Assembly: GCA_046728115.1 (NCBI GenBank)
Contig: JBKPDW010000072.1
Span: 1 to 64,000 of the forward strand
From: CAVSWN01 sp046728115
Lineage (GTDB): Bacteria; Acidobacteriota; Vicinamibacteria; Vicinamibacterales; CAVVIG01
DNA length: 64,000 bases
Reading direction: 5' to 3'
In this document: positions 36,761 to 45,573 of the stretch, in pieces
Layout of the letters: each line of letters begins with the position of its first letter
How positions within the stretch are numbered: the first letter of the stretch is position 1
Made by a program: the position numbers and the translations under genes
The notes under the pieces: model-generated
What the model was told of the DNA's origin: nothing
What the model saw: only the letters and a program-made list of their open reading frames with translations
The model's database searches: none

Positions 36761-37525
36761 TTACATCACGGCCCCACCACCGATCAGGATCGTCTGTCCT
36801 GTCATGTACGCCGCGTCGGGCGACGCGAGGAATACCGCGGCGCCGGCCACGTCTTCCGGCGTGCCCCATCGTTTGAGCGGCGTCGACTCGGCGACGCCGC
36901 GATGTCTGGCCTCGTCGAGGTTCGCGCCAAACGACGTCTGGATCCACCCGGGCGCGAGCACGTTCACGCGCACGCGCGGCGCCACCGATCGTGCGAGCGA
37001 TTTGCTGAAGGCGAGCACTCCGCCTTTCACGGCGGCATACATCTGGGGATTGCGGCCGGCCATGCCCGTCAGGACGTGATCCCAGCTCATGTTGATGATC
37101 ACGCCGCCGCTCTCCTGGGCTCCGAGAAGCTCCACGGCCTGCCAGGAAGCGAGAATCGTTCCGCGCAGATCGACCGCCAGCAGGAGGTCGAGTTTTTCAA
37201 CCGCTGGCAGCGTGGCGCCATGGGCGGTGAGGATATCTGCACCGGCATTGTTTACCCAGACATCGAGCCGGCCCAGCGCGTCGCGGGCAGCGGGGCCGAC
37301 CTCTTGCACGGACCCTTCGTCGGCGAGGTCGAGGTGGAGGGCTGCAGCGCGCCGGCCAAGCGATCGGATCTCACGTTCGACTTCCTGAGCGCCGCCGATG
37401 TTCGCGCGATACGTGAGCGCGACGTCGGCACCTGCGCGCGCGACGGCGATCGCGATCGCGCGTCCGATGCCGGTTGATGCGCCCGTCACCAGGACGGCGC
37501 GGCCCTCCAGCGGCTGATTCCCCAT
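36761..37525 (-). CDS. SDR family oxidoreductase
   Basis: This encodes a 254-residue classical short-chain dehydrogenase/reductase. TGASTGIG (14-21), N92-N93-A94-G95, S147 and the Y163-x-x-x-K167 pair are present. The N-terminal Rossmann pattern suits NADP or NAD. Most close relatives are 3-oxoacyl-ACP reductase-like enzymes with unknown substrates. Because it lies directly beside the pterin genes, a dihydropterin reductase activity (like DmrA, FolM or PTR1, some of which are SDRs) is possible but not shown by any residue. The start was trimmed to MGNQP. The gap of 117 bp to the next gene holds nothing recognisable. Confidence 0.85.
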   Translation of the reverse strand: MGNQPLEGRAVLVTGASTGIGRAIAIAVARAGADVALTYRANIGGAQEVEREIRSLGRRAAALHLDLADEGSVQEVGPAARDALGRLDVWVNNAGADILTAHGATLPAVEKLDLLLAVDLRGTILASWQAVELLGAQESGGVIINMSWDHVLTGMAGRNPQMYAAVKGGVLAFSKSLARSVAPRVRVNVLAPGWIQTSFGANLDEARHRGVAESTPLKRWGTPEDVAGAAVFLASPDAAYMTGQTILIGGGAVM

Positions 37526-37555
37526 GAATGCCCAGATGATACAGTAGCCCTCTCG

Positions 37556-37780
37556 ATGCAATTGCTCGTGAGCGTGACGAGCGCGGCAGAGCATCCGCTT
37601 CGCTCGCGGGGGTGCCGATCTCATCGATGGAAAAGACCGGGATCGACAGCGCCGACCGCGTCGGCTCGCTGATCGGATCGGCAGTCCGAAGCGTCCGCGG
37701 CGCTGCAGACAAGGCCGGCGTCGTAGTCGTCGCCTACGCGGATTGTGACCGCGCCGCCGTGAAGAGATCAGGGCTTCCCG
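37556..37780 (+). pseudogene. Eroded mfnB ((5-formylfuran-3-yl)methyl phosphate synthase)
   Basis: From the ATG at 37556 the plus strand reads MQLLVSVTSAAE. After a one-base loss near 37591 it reads ASASLAG, and after another near 37611 GADLIDGKD. A third frame then reads RVGSLIGSAVRSVRG and KAGVVVVAYADCDRA up to the adjacent propeller gene. These are the start motif, the lysine-bearing GADIID-K-P motif and the VVAVAYAD strand of the MfnB/DUF556 barrel, which makes the furan ring of methanofuran. About two thirds of the normal 230-240 residues are missing. The order and direction of the pieces agree with one decayed gene. Confidence 0.55.
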
Positions 37781-38722
37781 TTACCAATACGCGATGCCGT
37801 CCGGACCTTGGCCGACCGGCACCTTCGTCGTCACCGCCCAGGTCGATGTGTCGATCACGTCCATTTCGTTCGCAGCCGCGCACGCGACGTAGGCTCGGCG
37901 TCCGTCTGGCGCAACGACGATTCCGCCGGGGCTACCACCGACGGAGATGGTTCTGATCTGCTTCTGCGACGCGACATCATAGACGGTGACATCGGAGGAA
38001 CCCGCGTCCGGAATGAACACCGTTCTTCCGTTCGCGCTGAACGCGACGCGGATCGGACCGTTCCCCGTCGGTAAGGTGGCCACGACCTGCCGTTTTGCGG
38101 TATCCACGACACTGACGGTATTGTCCGTGCGATTCGCCGCCCACAGTTGCTTCCCGTCGGGAGAGAGTGCGAGACCCTCCACTCCCTTGCCGGCTGGGAT
38201 GTTCGTGACGATTTTCATTGCGTTGACGTCAAAGACCGACACCGTGGCGGAAGTCACGTTCGTGAAGTAGGCCCAGCGGCTATCGGGGCTGACAACGACC
38301 ATGTGCGTCCGCTCCTGATCCGTGTCGACCGCCCGGGCGATGTCGTCCTTTCGTGCGTCGACGACGATGATCTTCTTCTTCCCCTCGCTGGTCACGAATG
38401 CGTAGCGGCCGTCCGGCGTGAACGCCACTCCGTGCGGAGTCCCGAAATCGGCCGATGTCATCTTCTTCAATTCTTTGCGAGCCGTCAGGTCGATGACCGA
38501 GACGGTGTTCTCGCCAGTGTTGGCGACGTACGCCTTCGATCCATCCGGAGAGACCGCCAACTCGTGCGGAGTCATGCCTACGGCGACGGTCTGTTCCGAC
38601 TTCATCGAGGTCGCATTGACGAACGAAAGACTGTTCCCTGCTTTGTTCAGCACCAGGACGAGATTCGGACCGGTCGCAAACAGGACGGACGCGAAAAACC
38701 ATAGCGCTAGAAAAACGCTCAT
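37781..38722 (-). CDS. Exported YVTN-type beta-propeller protein
   Basis: This encodes a 313-residue seven-bladed propeller with YVTN repeats: SPDGSKAYVANTGENTVSVID, TPDGRYAFVTSEG, SPDGKQLWAANRTDNTVSVVD and APDGRRAYVACAAANEMDVID. The N-terminus MSVFLALWFFASVLFATG is a signal peptide or anchor. Such proteins occur near PQQ enzymes and cytochromes in methylotrophs (one type is PqqA-linked YVTN), but no direct link can be shown here. Its stop abuts the mfnB remnant on the other strand, and it probably marks the insertion that truncated it. Confidence 0.82.
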   Translation of the reverse strand: MSVFLALWFFASVLFATGPNLVLVLNKAGNSLSFVNATSMKSEQTVAVGMTPHELAVSPDGSKAYVANTGENTVSVIDLTARKELKKMTSADFGTPHGVAFTPDGRYAFVTSEGKKKIIVVDARKDDIARAVDTDQERTHMVVVSPDSRWAYFTNVTSATVSVFDVNAMKIVTNIPAGKGVEGLALSPDGKQLWAANRTDNTVSVVDTAKRQVVATLPTGNGPIRVAFSANGRTVFIPDAGSSDVTVYDVASQKQIRTISVGGSPGGIVVAPDGRRAYVACAAANEMDVIDTSTWAVTTKVPVGQGPDGIAYW

Positions 38723-38747
38723 TGCAAACCTCCTCCGCAGATTCCAC

Positions 38748-39566
38748 CTACATCAACCTGCAAATCATGCGAGTCGGTCCGGCATCGGAATACCAGAGAA
38801 CGCCATTGCCGTCGATGTCGAGCCCGTGGGGTTCGGGATCGTCCTTCGACAACTGTATCTTCGTCAGAATGCCCCCATCCCTCGGATCCAGCTTGTAGAT
38901 GGCGCGGTCGTCGGAATTGATCACCCAGAGCAGGCCTTTGTCCCACGCGATGCCATGCGTGCGCGGGGTCGACCCAGGCGCCGGAATGCTTCGGATGATT
39001 TCGCCGGTCTCCGGCTCCATCAGAAACACTCGTCCACTTGCGGGCACCGCCATCCAGTACTTCCCATCCACCCACTTCAGACCGTGCCCGCCCGACGGCG
39101 TATCGGTCTCTGGATTCATTCTTCCGTAGTATCCGGAGCCGGGTGTCCGCCAGGACTTCAGCGTTTTTCCTGTGTTCGGATCGACCTTCAACGTGACCGG
39201 CGGATCCTTCGGGTTCTTCATCTTGGTGGAGGTGATCCAGAGCGCGCCGTTGCCGTAGGTGATGCCGCTGCCGTGGATCGACTCGGTCATGATTTCCCGA
39301 ATGACGGCGCCGCTCTCCGGCCTCACCAGGAACGCTTTGTTGCCGGGCTGATCGACCTGATCGAGGATCCACAAGCCTTCCGGGGTGAACTGAAGATCGT
39401 TCGGCTGCCGGCAGCCCGAGACCGTGTACAGCTTCTCGGCGCGCTTCATGATCACCGGTACACTCTCGCGGGCGCGCGTCGCGAGACGAGAGGTGACGGT
39501 GAACGCAGGAGCCGCGACAACGCCAGTCAGAAAACGGCGACGCGAAATCTGGTGACCGCTCGACAT
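38748..39566 (-). CDS. Tat-exported propeller protein
   Basis: This encodes a 272-residue protein with a twin-arginine signal (SRRRFLTGVVAAPAF) and a beta-propeller of the SMP-30/streptogramin-lyase-like type. Blades include NDLQFTPEGLWILDQVD, SGITYGNGALWITSTK, HGIAWDKGLLWVINSDD and HGLDIDGNGVLWYSDAG. No lyase active site can be identified by eye. It starts 25 bases above the YVTN gene in the same direction, so the two are probably one operon. This pair separates the SDR and pterin genes from the kinase and HisA-like genes of the C1 set. Confidence 0.78.
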   Translation of the reverse strand: MSSGHQISRRRFLTGVVAAPAFTVTSRLATRARESVPVIMKRAEKLYTVSGCRQPNDLQFTPEGLWILDQVDQPGNKAFLVRPESGAVIREIMTESIHGSGITYGNGALWITSTKMKNPKDPPVTLKVDPNTGKTLKSWRTPGSGYYGRMNPETDTPSGGHGLKWVDGKYWMAVPASGRVFLMEPETGEIIRSIPAPGSTPRTHGIAWDKGLLWVINSDDRAIYKLDPRDGGILTKIQLSKDDPEPHGLDIDGNGVLWYSDAGPTRMICRLM

Positions 39567-39737
39567 CGCTTATCCTCCGAGTCTCATCGGTCGCTACTCA
39601 CATTGCTCATTCGGTCGCGGTCGGCTCAGGATGACGTGCCGGCCCGAGACAGTCGTGAGGGTCACGTCCTCCCTGATGGCTGATCATGACGAGCCGCCGT
39701 CGCGAGGGTCAATCGAATAATCGTTCAGGCGGCCTGC

Positions 39738-40319
39738 TCAGTTGGATTCCTGCAGCGCGCGGCGGAGTGCATTCGTGTGATCCGCACCGACGACGACGTG
39801 AGTGACGGCGGCCGGCATCGCCCGCGAGAAGTACGCGTCCACGAGATCGCGAGCTTCCGAGGAGCCACCCGCTGCTCCCGGCGGCTTCACGAGCACGAGC
39901 TTCCGCGCGCCGACTTCGCCCGCCACCCACGCCGCGATGCTGTCGCTGGTGACATCCCAGGTGTGAGGAAGCGGATCGACGTCACGCATCCAACGGAATG
40001 GCGCCAGCACCGGTACCTGCCGCGCCTCGAGCGCGGCGCCGATGGCGGTCCGGTCTGACACGAGAACTCCGCCAGCGAGGCGGTCGGCAATCAGGTGCCC
40101 GTACTGATCCATCGCGAGCACTGCCATCCAGTGAGCCGCCTCGGCTGACAGACGGAGTCGTCGGTCGACGCTGCGAACCGCATCGGCGAACGGGCCGCCA
40201 CCTGGCACGACGAGCAGGCGCCGCCCGCCACCCGCCGCGCCGATCGTCGCGAGCACGGCGTCGAAACAGTCGCGGTGCGCAAGGAGTCCACCGCCAACCT
40301 TCATCACGATGTCCACCAT
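39738..40319 (-). CDS. Amino-acid-kinase family protein, MfnE-like
   Basis: This encodes a 193-residue kinase-fold protein with KVGGGLL near the start and VVPGGGPFAD for the nucleotide and substrate loops. WDVTSDSIAAWVAGEVGA is the block typical of the amino acid kinase proteins found in H4MPT/methanofuran clusters. In methanogens MfnE phosphorylates 5-(aminomethyl)-3-furanmethanol phosphate to the diphosphate used for coupling to tyramine-glutamate. The same job is likely here. It is divergent from the HisA-like gene, and the start was set at MVDIVMK. The next 171 bases downstream contain nothing I recognise. Confidence 0.75.
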   Translation of the reverse strand: MVDIVMKVGGGLLAHRDCFDAVLATIGAAGGGRRLLVVPGGGPFADAVRSVDRRLRLSAEAAHWMAVLAMDQYGHLIADRLAGGVLVSDRTAIGAALEARQVPVLAPFRWMRDVDPLPHTWDVTSDSIAAWVAGEVGARKLVLVKPPGAAGGSSEARDLVDAYFSRAMPAAVTHVVVGADHTNALRRALQESN

Positions 40320-40340
40320 CGCTGTAATGTACATTCAGCG

Positions 40341-40393
40341 TCTGATTGAATCTGAAGTTCGGAATCCGAACATCCGAACTCCTGAAATCTGAA
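40341..40393. repeat. CTGAAATCTGAA tract with inverted repeat
   Basis: The short divergent gap holds imperfect repeats (TCTGATTGAATCTGAAGTTC, CTCCTGAAATCTGAAATG). GTTCGGA-A-TCCGAAC at 40357-40371 is a perfect 7-bp inverted repeat and could be an operator for the divergent pair. The other words match the tracts at 4475-4567 and 19064-19087. Confidence 0.45.
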
Positions 40394-41173
40394 ATGCGCG
40401 TCCTGGGCGTCCTCGACCTGCTGGACGGCCGCGCTGTGCATGCGCGCGGCGGCACACGCACCCGCTATGAACCGGTTCGAGCTGTCGACGGCGCCGCCAT
40501 CGAACCCGGCAGCGCGCTCGAGCTCGCGCGAGCGTATGTCGATCGTTTTGGCCTTGCCGATCTGTACGCCGCCGATCTCGACGCGATCATGGGCCGCAGT
40601 TGGCAGGGTCGGCTCGTTGCGGAACTGGCTGCGTTCGGCGCGCTCTGGCTGGACGCGGGCGTGTCGTCCGTTGATGCGGCGCAGCGCGCGCTGGCCCTGG
40701 GTGCTTCACGCGTCATCGTCGGCCTCGAGACGCTTGGGTCATGGGAGGCGCTCCGCGAGATCTGCGCGGCGGCGGAGCGCGAGCGCGTGGCCTTCAGCCT
40801 CGATTTACGAGACGGTGAGCCGCTGGCGCACGCGGGCATCACGCGTCGCGAACCCGCGCCTGTCGTGGCGTCGCGTGCCGCCGACAGCGGGGTTCAGTCG
40901 ATCGTCGTAATCGATCTCGCAAAGGTCGGCGCAGGTTCTGGGCTCGATCTGGCATTGATCGAAGGCGTGCGGGCGGCAACCCCTCGCGTGACGCTGCTCG
41001 CCGGGGGAGGTGTTCGCGGGCTCGACGACATACGGCGCCTGGCCGATGCCGGCTGTGACGGCGTTCTCGTCGCGTCGGCGCTGCACGATGGCCGGCTCGG
41101 CGCCGCCGACGTCACGGTTGCACGGCGCCTCGATCGGAGCGGCGGGCTTTCAGCTCCGCGGACTCTCGCCTGA
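40394..41173 (+). CDS. HisA/HisF-like TIM-barrel protein of the H4MPT cluster
   Basis: This encodes a 259-residue barrel related to HisA. Features are MRVLGVLDLLDGRAVHARGG at the start, YAADLDAI for the first catalytic aspartate position and LLAGGGVRGLDDIRRL at the phosphate site. True histidine-pathway HisA would have a second catalytic aspartate in DGTL-type context; here the strand reads VVIDLAKVG. HisA-like proteins of this kind recur in bacterial H4MPT clusters and in methanogens. Their substrate is unknown to me, but a pterin or furan intermediate is plausible. The ATG at 40394 was chosen because the longer frame starts in repeat DNA. Confidence 0.8.
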   Translation: MRVLGVLDLLDGRAVHARGGTRTRYEPVRAVDGAAIEPGSALELARAYVDRFGLADLYAADLDAIMGRSWQGRLVAELAAFGALWLDAGVSSVDAAQRALALGASRVIVGLETLGSWEALREICAAAERERVAFSLDLRDGEPLAHAGITRREPAPVVASRAADSGVQSIVVIDLAKVGAGSGLDLALIEGVRAATPRVTLLAGGGVRGLDDIRRLADAGCDGVLVASALHDGRLGAADVTVARRLDRSGGLSAPRTLA

Positions 41174-41617
41174 AAGGCTCGCGCTACAGGTTCCTCGCTA
41201 CCAGAGAGGACGCGCCCGCGGAGGAGTGTCGGTGAACGAGGACGGCGCTGTTTCTTTTCCTGAACATCTGGACCATTGCGGCCGCTCGAGCGGCGCACCG
41301 CTGCAGCTATAAGCAGAAAGCAAGACCACACCGTTGTCACCGATATGTCATTGCACCGCCGCACGTCGGGCGCATTCGATCCGTCTCAATCAATGAACCG
41401 TCTTGCCGCTCGACGATCGGCGGCAGCGTCCTGCCGCGACGTATCGCTCTGTCGCTCGGAGCCGCCGGCTTTCTGTGTGAATGCTGCGTTCCGATTCGAA
41501 CCGCATTGCCGTGCACATGCGGCATGTGAACCGACAACAAATCAACCGTCATGACGCTACTGGCACTGTCCCTGCACCATGGCAGATCGCGCCTGCTTGA
41601 TATGGAGCGAGGTAGTC
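41174..41617. other. Non-coding stretch
   Basis: I see no convincing gene here in any frame. The open frames are short, lack ribosome sites and have no recognisable blocks. The interval separates the HisA-like gene from a foreign-looking island that interrupts the C1 cluster. It may carry the promoter of the small secreted protein gene at 41618. Confidence 0.4.
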
Positions 41618-42028
41618 ATGAAGACACTGATGCTGAAGATCTCCTGGGTCGTGTTTGCCACAACAGCCCTTGCGCTTGGCAGCGCATCCGCTGCACGGGC
41701 TGACGAACGGATCGTGGTCAAGGTACCGTTCGCCTTCATCGTGCACGACACGAGCCTGCCGGCAGGCGATTACGTCGTGAAGGAAATGTCCGACGGATCG
41801 GGCGTGCTCGAAATCGCGACCGCTGATGGCCGGGACTTCGTGTGCGCGCTGACCATCGCTTCGTCTGACAAATCGGCCGCACAGCCGGAGCTCGTATTCG
41901 AGAAGTTCGCCGGCCGCTATTTCCTGGCGCGAGTCGTATCGCGGGACGGCACTGGTCGCGAAATCGTTCTCACGCCGGCGATCATGGAACGCGAGATCGC
42001 CCGGACGGCGGACCGTACAACCGATTAG
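41618..42028 (+). CDS. Small exported protein with VPF-F-V pattern
   Basis: This encodes a 136-residue secreted protein. After a signal peptide (about 1-27, ASAARADE) comes the pattern VKVPFAFIVHDTSLPAGDYVVKEM, common in acidobacterial small secreted proteins of unknown role, where a single beta-sandwich domain is expected. The ATG at 41618 has GAGCGAGG upstream; an ATG 13 codons earlier gives a poor signal peptide. It has no link to C1 metabolism and lies at the edge of the island that interrupts that cluster. Confidence 0.75.
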   Translation: MKTLMLKISWVVFATTALALGSASAARADERIVVKVPFAFIVHDTSLPAGDYVVKEMSDGSGVLEIATADGRDFVCALTIASSDKSAAQPELVFEKFAGRYFLARVVSRDGTGREIVLTPAIMEREIARTADRTTD

Positions 42029-43030
42029 TCGCTCGGTCCTGGGGCCTCGTCCTTGGTGCCGAGACGAAGAGCCGAGGACCAACATGCACCGACTGACGCT
42101 ACACGGAATTAAAAACCGACGTACCGGCACACGGCGAATGTGCCGGGCGTCGAGTTCGGGCGGGTTTGTCGAACAGCGCGCCGCGCCGGTGCGGGCGCGG
42201 AGCGCTGGCGGCATCTGCGACCGTGGCGTCGGCTCCTCATTCGCGGTAGCTCTCGCGGCACGTCAGAAGAAGTGTTCTTACCTCAGCCGCAAAGGCGCGG
42301 GAACTGTAACGGCTTCATGGGCAGCATCGGCAGTGTAGGATGCGCTGCACGAGAGGTCACAGACATGAGGATGCCGGGCTTTTCAGGCGAAGCGTCGTTT
42401 GAGCGGACGCCTGCCCGTTGCCGCGGCCATGCGGGCCGGTTCGTTCCGGGTCGACGTGTAGCATCGTTCCGTCGTTGAGAACGCAGTGCTCCTGGGTCGC
42501 TGACGACGCGCATTGCTGTGTCAGCGAAAACCGGTTTGGCATCCAGACCTGCTGTTGCGTTCGCGACGGCGGATGTGGTTGCCGTTACAGGAGCCAGTTC
42601 AACGGGGATCTACCTGACTAGGCAGCCGGTAATTGGTTAGCGGGTGAAGAGGGCGGATTGAGTCCTGGATTTGTTGGTCCAGATCGCGTGGTACGACTCA
42701 AGGCCAAATCCTAGTGAGCGCGTCACGATCAGGTTGCCCGCGTATCTCTTGGAAGCGTCGACGCGTTTGACGCGAGGCGGCCACTCAGGCGCGAGGTCGT
42801 GTTGGCGTCGTCCGCGCTCATCGCGCCCCAGGTCGAACATCTGCTCAGAGCGCCGCGGGGCTCGCGGGCGGCGCCAAGGCAGCGGCGCGCCTGTGGTCGG
42901 AAGGCGCCGGTCCCCGCCGCGGTGGCGGGCCGCTTGGCGCTCGCGCCTCGGGCAGGGGGGTGCGCCGGCGCCCTGACATGAGGCGGAACCGGGCATCCGC
43001 CGATCACGTAAACGAGTCCAAGGAGAGACC
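42029..43030. other. One-kilobase non-coding stretch with hairpin
   Basis: No gene is supportable in this stretch; the open frames on both strands are arginine- and proline-rich shadows. A perfect 8-bp inverted repeat CCGGCACA/TGTGCCGG with a 7-base loop lies at 42124-42146, about 95 bases after the stop of the secreted protein. It has no T-run. The minus strand from 42780 down to 42640 keeps an open frame ending SLGFGLESYHAIWTNK, possibly a gene relic that I cannot name. Confidence 0.4.
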
Positions 43031-45466
43031 ATGGGAGCTCTGCTGCAGGATTTGCGTTTCGGCGTACGCACGCTCGGAAAGTCGCCGGGACTGACCGCGG
43101 TCGCCGTCATCGCGCTGGCACTCGGCATCGGCGCCAACAGTGCGATGTTCAGCATCGTGAATGCCGTCCTCCTGCGGCCCCTGCCGTACGCCGATCCCGA
43201 GCGCTTGCTGCAGCTTTACACCAGCATGCCGCAGTTCCGCGAGGCGTCGGTTTCCTATCCAAATTTTCTTGACTGGCAACAGCGGAGCCGCTCGTTCGAT
43301 TTGATGGCGGCATACCGCGGCGACACGTTCAACCTCACAGGCCAGGCAACACCCGAACGGCTTCGCGGGCAGATGGCGTCCGCAGACATCTTCCCCACGC
43401 TCGGCGTGACGCCGGTGGTGGGCCATACGTACAGCGCCGACGAAGACCGCAGAGGCGCCGCGCCTGTTGTCGTGCTCACCTCGAACTTCTGGAAGACGCG
43501 CTTCGGCGCCGATCCCCATGTGCTGGGCCGCAGTCTCACGCTCAGCGAACGGCTCTACACGATTATCGGCGTCGTGCCGAGCGACGATGTGATCTGGCGG
43601 CGCACGTCGATCATCGTGCCGATCGGTCAGTGGAGCGAACCGCTCTTCTGGAACCGCGGCGTGGGGATGGGCATGCGGGTACTGGGGCGACTCAAAGCCG
43701 GCACGTCGCTGAAGCAGGCGCAAGCCGAACTCGATGGCATTGCAGCCGCGCTCGCGCGAGAGTATCCGACGGAGGACAAAGACCACGGCATTAATCCTGT
43801 TTCCCTGCGCGAAAATCTCACAGGGGACGTGCGCGCTCCGCTGCTCGTGCTGCTAACGGCGGTCGGGTTCGTGCTCCTCATGGCGTGCGCGAATGTCGCC
43901 AATCTGCTCCTTGCGCGCGCAAGCGCCCGGCGCCGTGAGCTTGCGATTCGCACGGCGCTCGGCGCCACACGCGGTCGCGTCGCGCGCCAGCTGCTCACCG
44001 AGAGCCTGCTGCTGGCCATTGCAGGAGGCGCGCTCGGACTCGCAGTTGCCGGGTCTCTCAACCGTGTGTTTGTTGCGAGAGTTGCCGAGCAGCTCCCGCG
44101 TGCCGATCAGATTCATCTCGACGCGTCGGTGCTCGGGTTCACGGCCCTCGTCGCGCTCGGCGCAAGCTTCCTGTTTGGCCTCGCGCCCGCATTGCGCAGC
44201 GCGCGCGCTGACCTGAACGACGCGCTCAAAGAGGGCGATCGCGGCAACACGAGCCGCCAGCGGTTGCTGCCCGCGCTCGTCGTCGTGGAAGTCGCGTTGG
44301 GAGTGGTGCTCACGGTGTCGGCCGGGCTGATGATTCGCACAATGTCGCAGCTTTGGAGCGTGAATCCTGGCTTCGATCCGCAACACGTCCTGACGTTCGG
44401 CGTCGCCGGATCGCCCGCGGTCCACGGCGCGCCCGCAGCCGTCCGCAACGGGGTTGTCCAGACCACCAATCGGTTGCGATCCGCGCCTGGCGTTGCGGCG
44501 GTGAGCGTGTTGTTGGGCGGTTTACCGATGAGCGGCGATTCCGAGTTGCCCTATTGGGTCGAAGGCCGGCCGAAACCAGCCGAGCAGAGCCAGATGGATC
44601 TGACGTTGTTGTACGCCGTCGATCCCGAGTACCTCGGCGTGATGCGCATTCCCTTGCTGCGCGGGCGTTTTCTCTCGGTGCAAGACAACGAGAAGCGTCC
44701 CTGCGTCGTCGCCATCGACGAAGAGTTTGCGGCCAAGGCGTTCCCCAACCAGGAAGCATTGGGAGAGCACATCAACCTCGAGCTTGTGACGATGAAGTGC
44801 GAAATTGTGGGCATTGTCGGTCACGTGAAGCATTGGGGCCTCGACGCCGACGCGACCGCCAAGGTGCACTCCCAGTTGTACCTGGCCTTTCGCCAGCTTC
44901 CAGACAGCATCATGGATCTGGCCTCGACCAATTCCCACTACGTCGTGCGAGCACATGGCGATCCGTATGGCCTTGTCGCCGGTCTCAAGCAAGCGATCGG
45001 CGAGGTCAGCGGGAACATGGTCTTGTACGCTGAGCAGAGCATGCAGGAGGTCATCAACGACTCTCTGTCGGCCAGGCGCTTCACGAGACTTCTACTGGGC
45101 GCGTTCGCGATCCTGGCTCTGGTCCTGGCTGGCGTCGGCATCTACGGCGTGGTTTCCTACACGGTCACGCAGAGCACGCACGACATCGGCGTGCGCATGG
45201 CGCTCGGCGCCACCAGGCGCGCCGTGCTTGGCGCGGTCTTGAAGGGCGCGATGAGTATGGCGGGCCTTGGGATCGCGTTGGGGGCGGCAATGGGGTTCGC
45301 CGCCACGCGCGTCATGAAGGAGCTGCTGTTCGGCATCAGCGCGACCGATCCCGTGACGTTTGGCGCGGTGGCGTTGCTCTTGGCCGGCGTCACACTGCTG
45401 GCCAGCTACATTCCCGCGCTGCGGGCGACCATGGTGGATCCGATCGTGGCGCTCCGGTGCGAATAG
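43031..45466 (+). CDS. Duplicated FtsX/MacB-type permease (ADOP family)
   Basis: This encodes an 811-residue inner-membrane protein of the acidobacterial duplicated orphan permease family. The N-terminus carries the conserved LLQDLRFGVRTLGKSPGLTAVAVIALALGIGANSA-type segment with the first membrane helix. A MacB-PCD periplasmic domain follows, then FtsX helices (about 275-400 with ANVANLLLARASARRRELAIR), a second periplasmic domain (about 440-660) and a second FtsX unit (about 680-811 with GVRMALGATRRAVLG). No ATPase gene is nearby, which is usual for this family. The substrate is unknown, and members are often in mobile or expanded sets. AGGAGAG precedes the ATG. Confidence 0.9.
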   Translation: MGALLQDLRFGVRTLGKSPGLTAVAVIALALGIGANSAMFSIVNAVLLRPLPYADPERLLQLYTSMPQFREASVSYPNFLDWQQRSRSFDLMAAYRGDTFNLTGQATPERLRGQMASADIFPTLGVTPVVGHTYSADEDRRGAAPVVVLTSNFWKTRFGADPHVLGRSLTLSERLYTIIGVVPSDDVIWRRTSIIVPIGQWSEPLFWNRGVGMGMRVLGRLKAGTSLKQAQAELDGIAAALAREYPTEDKDHGINPVSLRENLTGDVRAPLLVLLTAVGFVLLMACANVANLLLARASARRRELAIRTALGATRGRVARQLLTESLLLAIAGGALGLAVAGSLNRVFVARVAEQLPRADQIHLDASVLGFTALVALGASFLFGLAPALRSARADLNDALKEGDRGNTSRQRLLPALVVVEVALGVVLTVSAGLMIRTMSQLWSVNPGFDPQHVLTFGVAGSPAVHGAPAAVRNGVVQTTNRLRSAPGVAAVSVLLGGLPMSGDSELPYWVEGRPKPAEQSQMDLTLLYAVDPEYLGVMRIPLLRGRFLSVQDNEKRPCVVAIDEEFAAKAFPNQEALGEHINLELVTMKCEIVGIVGHVKHWGLDADATAKVHSQLYLAFRQLPDSIMDLASTNSHYVVRAHGDPYGLVAGLKQAIGEVSGNMVLYAEQSMQEVINDSLSARRFTRLLLGAFAILALVLAGVGIYGVVSYTVTQSTHDIGVRMALGATRRAVLGAVLKGAMSMAGLGIALGAAMGFAATRVMKELLFGISATDPVTFGAVALLLAGVTLLASYIPALRATMVDPIVALRCE

Positions 45467-45573
45467 GAGGGCTCCGCGACGAATGGTTGGTGAATTGGTG
45501 CGCCTCAGAGGCTCGTGCGATTCGCGCACTCGAAGATCAGCTTGACGGGAAGCTACGTCACCGTGACCTGCGG

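Noticed and set aside
42637..43155. A 172-codon minus-strand frame before the FtsX permease
   Set aside because: Its first part is antisense to the permease start and its middle is arginine-rich. Only the last 40 codons look protein-like, and I could not assign them.
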